A stretch of DNA of 64,000 bases from Bradyrhizobium sp. Ec3.3 (GTDB taxonomy: Bacteria; Pseudomonadota; Alphaproteobacteria; Rhizobiales; Xanthobacteraceae), in contig NZ_AXAS01000035.1 in the NCBI RefSeq assembly GCF_000472925.1, forward strand, positions 44,230 to 108,229. The letters run 5' to 3'. Positions 62,243 to 64,000 of the stretch are shown in pieces (positions within the stretch are counted from its first letter, which is position 1; the number at the start of each line of letters is the position of its first letter). Below the pieces are notes generated by a model. It was not told where the DNA came from. It saw nothing but the letters and a program-made list of their open reading frames with translations, and did no database searches. A program made the position numbers and the translations under genes.

Positions 62243-63231
62243 GCGTCAAGACCTTCGGCCATCTGGATCGGATGGAAGCAGGCGTAGAGGTGCCCAGGCA
62301 TTTCGGCGCCTGTCAGTTCCGGCTTCGCCTGATGGCAGCGGCCGGCGGCATAGCGGCAGCGGGGCGCGAAGGAGCAGCCTTGCAGAGGTCGGGTCGGATC
62401 GGGCGGGCGGCCCGAGATCGCCGGAAGCGGCGTATGCGGCGCGGTCTCGAGCTTCGGGATCGCGGCCAGCAGCGCCTCGGTATAGGGCATGTGCATCCGC
62501 TTGAAGAGCGCAGGCGTCGGCGCGCGCTCGACCACCCTGCCCGCATACATCACCGCGACCTCGTCGGCGCGGCCGGCGACGACACCGAGATCATGGGTGA
62601 TCAGGATCATCGCCATGTGGCGACGGCGCTGCTCGCGCGCCAGGAGATCGAGGATCTGCGCCTGGATGGTCACGTCCAGCGCCGTGGTCGGCTCGTCCGC
62701 GATCAGGAGTTTTGGCTCGCAGGACAGCGCGATGGCAATCGCGATGCGCTGGCGCATGCCGCCGGAGCATTGATGCGGATACTGCGCAAGGCGCTGCTCC
62801 GGCGCGGGGATGCCGACGGCCGCGAGCAGCTCGATGCTGCGCTTTCGCGCGGCCGGCGCGTCGAGCTCGAGGTGCTCCTGGATCGTCTCCATCAATTGCG
62901 TGCCGATGGTCAGCACAGGGTTGAGGGAGGTCATCGGATCCTGGAACACGACAGCCAGGTCGCGCCCACGTAGCCGCCGCAGGCTCTCCGCATCAAGCCG
63001 CACCAGATCCTGGCCGTCGAACATGACGCGTCCGGTAAGCTTCGCCTTCTTCGGCAGAAGCTGAAGGATGGCGCGCGACAGCATGGTCTTGCCGCAGCCG
63101 GACTCGCCAACGATGCCGAGCGTGCGGCCCGCCTCCAGCGCAAGATCGACATGGTCCACCGCACGCAGATTGCCGCGCGGTGTCGGCAGCTCGACCGCGA
63201 CGTCCTCGATCGACAGCAACGGTGCGCTCAT
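62239..63231 (-). CDS. Oligopeptide/dipeptide ABC transporter ATPase (DppD/OppD type)
   Basis: The 330-aa ATPase starts at ATG 63231 (the frame upstream runs through the broken permease and is not coding here). Walker A is GESGCGKT near 40, signature CSGGMRQRIAIAIAL near 158, Walker B KLLIADEPTTALD near 175-187, and the C-terminal Cys-rich CSFAPRCRYAAGRC near 292 is the oligo_HPY extension. It overlaps the permease by ATGA. Without an intact permease the pair may be idle. Confidence 0.9.
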   Translation of the reverse strand: MSAPLLSIEDVAVELPTPRGNLRAVDHVDLALEAGRTLGIVGESGCGKTMLSRAILQLLPKKAKLTGRVMFDGQDLVRLDAESLRRLRGRDLAVVFQDPMTSLNPVLTIGTQLMETIQEHLELDAPAARKRSIELLAAVGIPAPEQRLAQYPHQCSGGMRQRIAIAIALSCEPKLLIADEPTTALDVTIQAQILDLLAREQRRRHMAMILITHDLGVVAGRADEVAVMYAGRVVERAPTPALFKRMHMPYTEALLAAIPKLETAPHTPLPAISGRPPDPTRPLQGCSFAPRCRYAAGRCHQAKPELTGAEMPGHLYACFHPIQMAEGLDA

Positions 63232-63737
63232 AGCGCCCCCTGACGCGGGTCGGTGAGCGCCCGCAAAGTGTCGCCGATCAGGTTGAAGGCCAGCACGGTG
63301 AGGAACAGCGCGGTTGCCGGTAGGAAGGCAAGCCGCGGCGCGATATCGAGGCTTTCGCGCCCCTCCCCGATCATGCTGCCCCAACTCGCCATCGGCGGCG
63401 GCACGCCCAATCCGAGGAACGACAGCGCACCCTCGACCACGATGGTCACGGCGACGGCGAGCAGGAAGAACGCGAGCAGCGGCAGAATGACGTTCGGCAA
63501 CAGCTCGCGCAGCAGGATGCGTGCATGCGTGGCGCCGAGCGCCTCGGCCGCGATCACGAATTCGCGCCGCGCCAGCGTCAGCGTGGACGCACGCGCCACC
63601 CGCATGAAAGCGGGAATGCCGAGCACACCCAGGATGAACGTGAGATTGGGGATCGACTGGCCGAGATAGGCAGTTACTGCGAGCGCGAAGACCAGCGGCG
63701 GAAAGGCGAGCAGCACGTCCATGCTGCCGACCACTAG
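63228..63737 (-). pseudogene. Truncated DppC/OppC-type ABC permease, broken by an insertion element
   Basis: About 170 codons of a permease C-terminal part are present: SMDVLLAFPPLVFALAV, the ATPase-docking EAALGATHARILLRELLPN loop (read as FVIAAEALGATHARI), FLGLGVPPPMASWGSM and the end. The N-terminal helices are missing: beyond about 63737 the sequence changes to insertion-element DNA. The overlap with the DppD-type gene shows the original operon order permease, ATPase, ATPase. The remaining part could not form a normal permease. Confidence 0.8.
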
Positions 63738-64000
63738 CACTACTCTGGCAGATTTTTAGTGGTGGCGAGATTTTTGGGATTCTCAAGAGAGTGCTTGCGT
63801 GATTCATAAGAGGTCGGCTCATGGAGGGCCGATCAATGAACGTGGACTGGCGGGCTGATCTCGATCGCTGGCTAGCGCCGTTTGTCGCGGCACTACGGCA
63901 CAAGACGAGGGCGCGGATGTGTCCAGCCTATATCGCGGGGCTGATTGGTCCAGGAGACCGCAAGAGCATTCAGCCGATGGCGACGCGCGCTAGCGACGTC
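63738..64000 (+). mobile_element. IS701-family insertion sequence, left end, continuing past the window
   Basis: Sequence unrelated to the permease begins near 63738, directly after CTAG (63734-63737). CTAG fits the YTAR 4-bp target recalled for IS701 elements. The element carries a transposase start 98 bp in. The right end, inverted terminal repeat and second CTAG copy lie outside the window. Confidence 0.75.
63836..64000 (+). CDS. IS701-type transposase, N-terminal part
   Basis: ATG 63836 behind GGAGGG begins MNVDWRADLDRWLAPFVAAL and continues RARMCPAYIAGLIGPGDRKS to the window end (55 codons). This N-terminus, with the CPAYIAGLIGPGDRKS motif, is typical of IS701 DDE transposases in rhizobia, as I recall them. 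An in-frame ATG 5 codons upstream (63821) has no ribosome site. The catalytic DDE residues lie outside the window. Confidence 0.85.
   Translation, partial: MNVDWRADLDRWLAPFVAALRHKTRARMCPAYIAGLIGPGDRKSIQPMATRASDV

Noticed and set aside
62239..63903. 554-codon frame beginning inside the insertion element
   Set aside because: Crosses the permease in another frame; the ATPase domain begins at ATG 63231.

Overview
The window is high-GC chromosomal DNA of an alphaproteobacterium, most likely Bradyrhizobium or a close relative. The main reason is a nitrate-assimilation block (nrtABC, narK, haemoglobin, flp, nasC) in the order I recall for Bradyrhizobium diazoefficiens. Supporting this are dispersed intergenic palindromes typical of that genus, a PraR/PhrR-like XRE regulator and an IS701-type element. 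This is judged from the sequence and recalled family knowledge; no database search was made.

Layout. 0-5.1 kb: minus-strand operon of a NitT/TauT-type ABC importer (permease, binding protein, ATPase), an enolase-superfamily enzyme and a Gfo/Idh/MocA dehydrogenase cut by the left edge. 5.5-12 kb: TetR regulator, VOC protein, two PfkB kinases, a ferredoxin-reductase-like flavoprotein, an enoyl-CoA hydratase and a histidine phosphatase. 12-19.7 kb: sugar-acid catabolism, with an IlvD/Edd dehydratase plus TRAP transporter (DctP-Q-M), a divergent GntR regulator, uronate dehydrogenase and an SMP-30 lactonase. Together they suggest oxidation of a hexuronate to an aldarate followed by dehydration. 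20-31 kb: a YidB/DUF937 protein and its neighbour, aldehyde dehydrogenase, an AceE-like 2-oxoacid dehydrogenase E1 divergent from an Lrp regulator, an orphan membrane protein, a zinc alcohol dehydrogenase, an EamA transporter and an aldo-keto reductase.

31.5-43.9 kb: a P1B-type metal ATPase, then the nitrate island. nrtABC imports nitrate by ABC transport and narK by MFS transport, nasC with flavoprotein flp reduces nitrate, and two near-identical single-domain haemoglobins flank narK. Both nrtA and narK carry the same upstream architecture: a TGTGCGNCGCACA palindrome exactly 111 nt from a sigma-54-like -24/-12 element, and a leader containing paired hairpins of the ANTAR (NasT) target type. 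This implies dual control by general nitrogen status and by nitrate.

43.9-64 kb: an intradiol dioxygenase, a beta-lactamase-fold hydrolase, a SulP permease, small secreted and membrane proteins (one of 27 aa), an HWE-type sensor kinase, CcdA, LysR and XRE regulators, an L,D-transpeptidase, a second enoyl-CoA hydratase, a 43-aa charged protein, an orphan aspartate kinase with foreign-looking composition, an isopropylmalate-dehydrogenase-like enzyme, an alcohol dehydrogenase, and a Dpp/Opp ABC operon whose permease gene is broken by an IS701-type element entering at the right edge. No rRNA, tRNA or CRISPR array was found.
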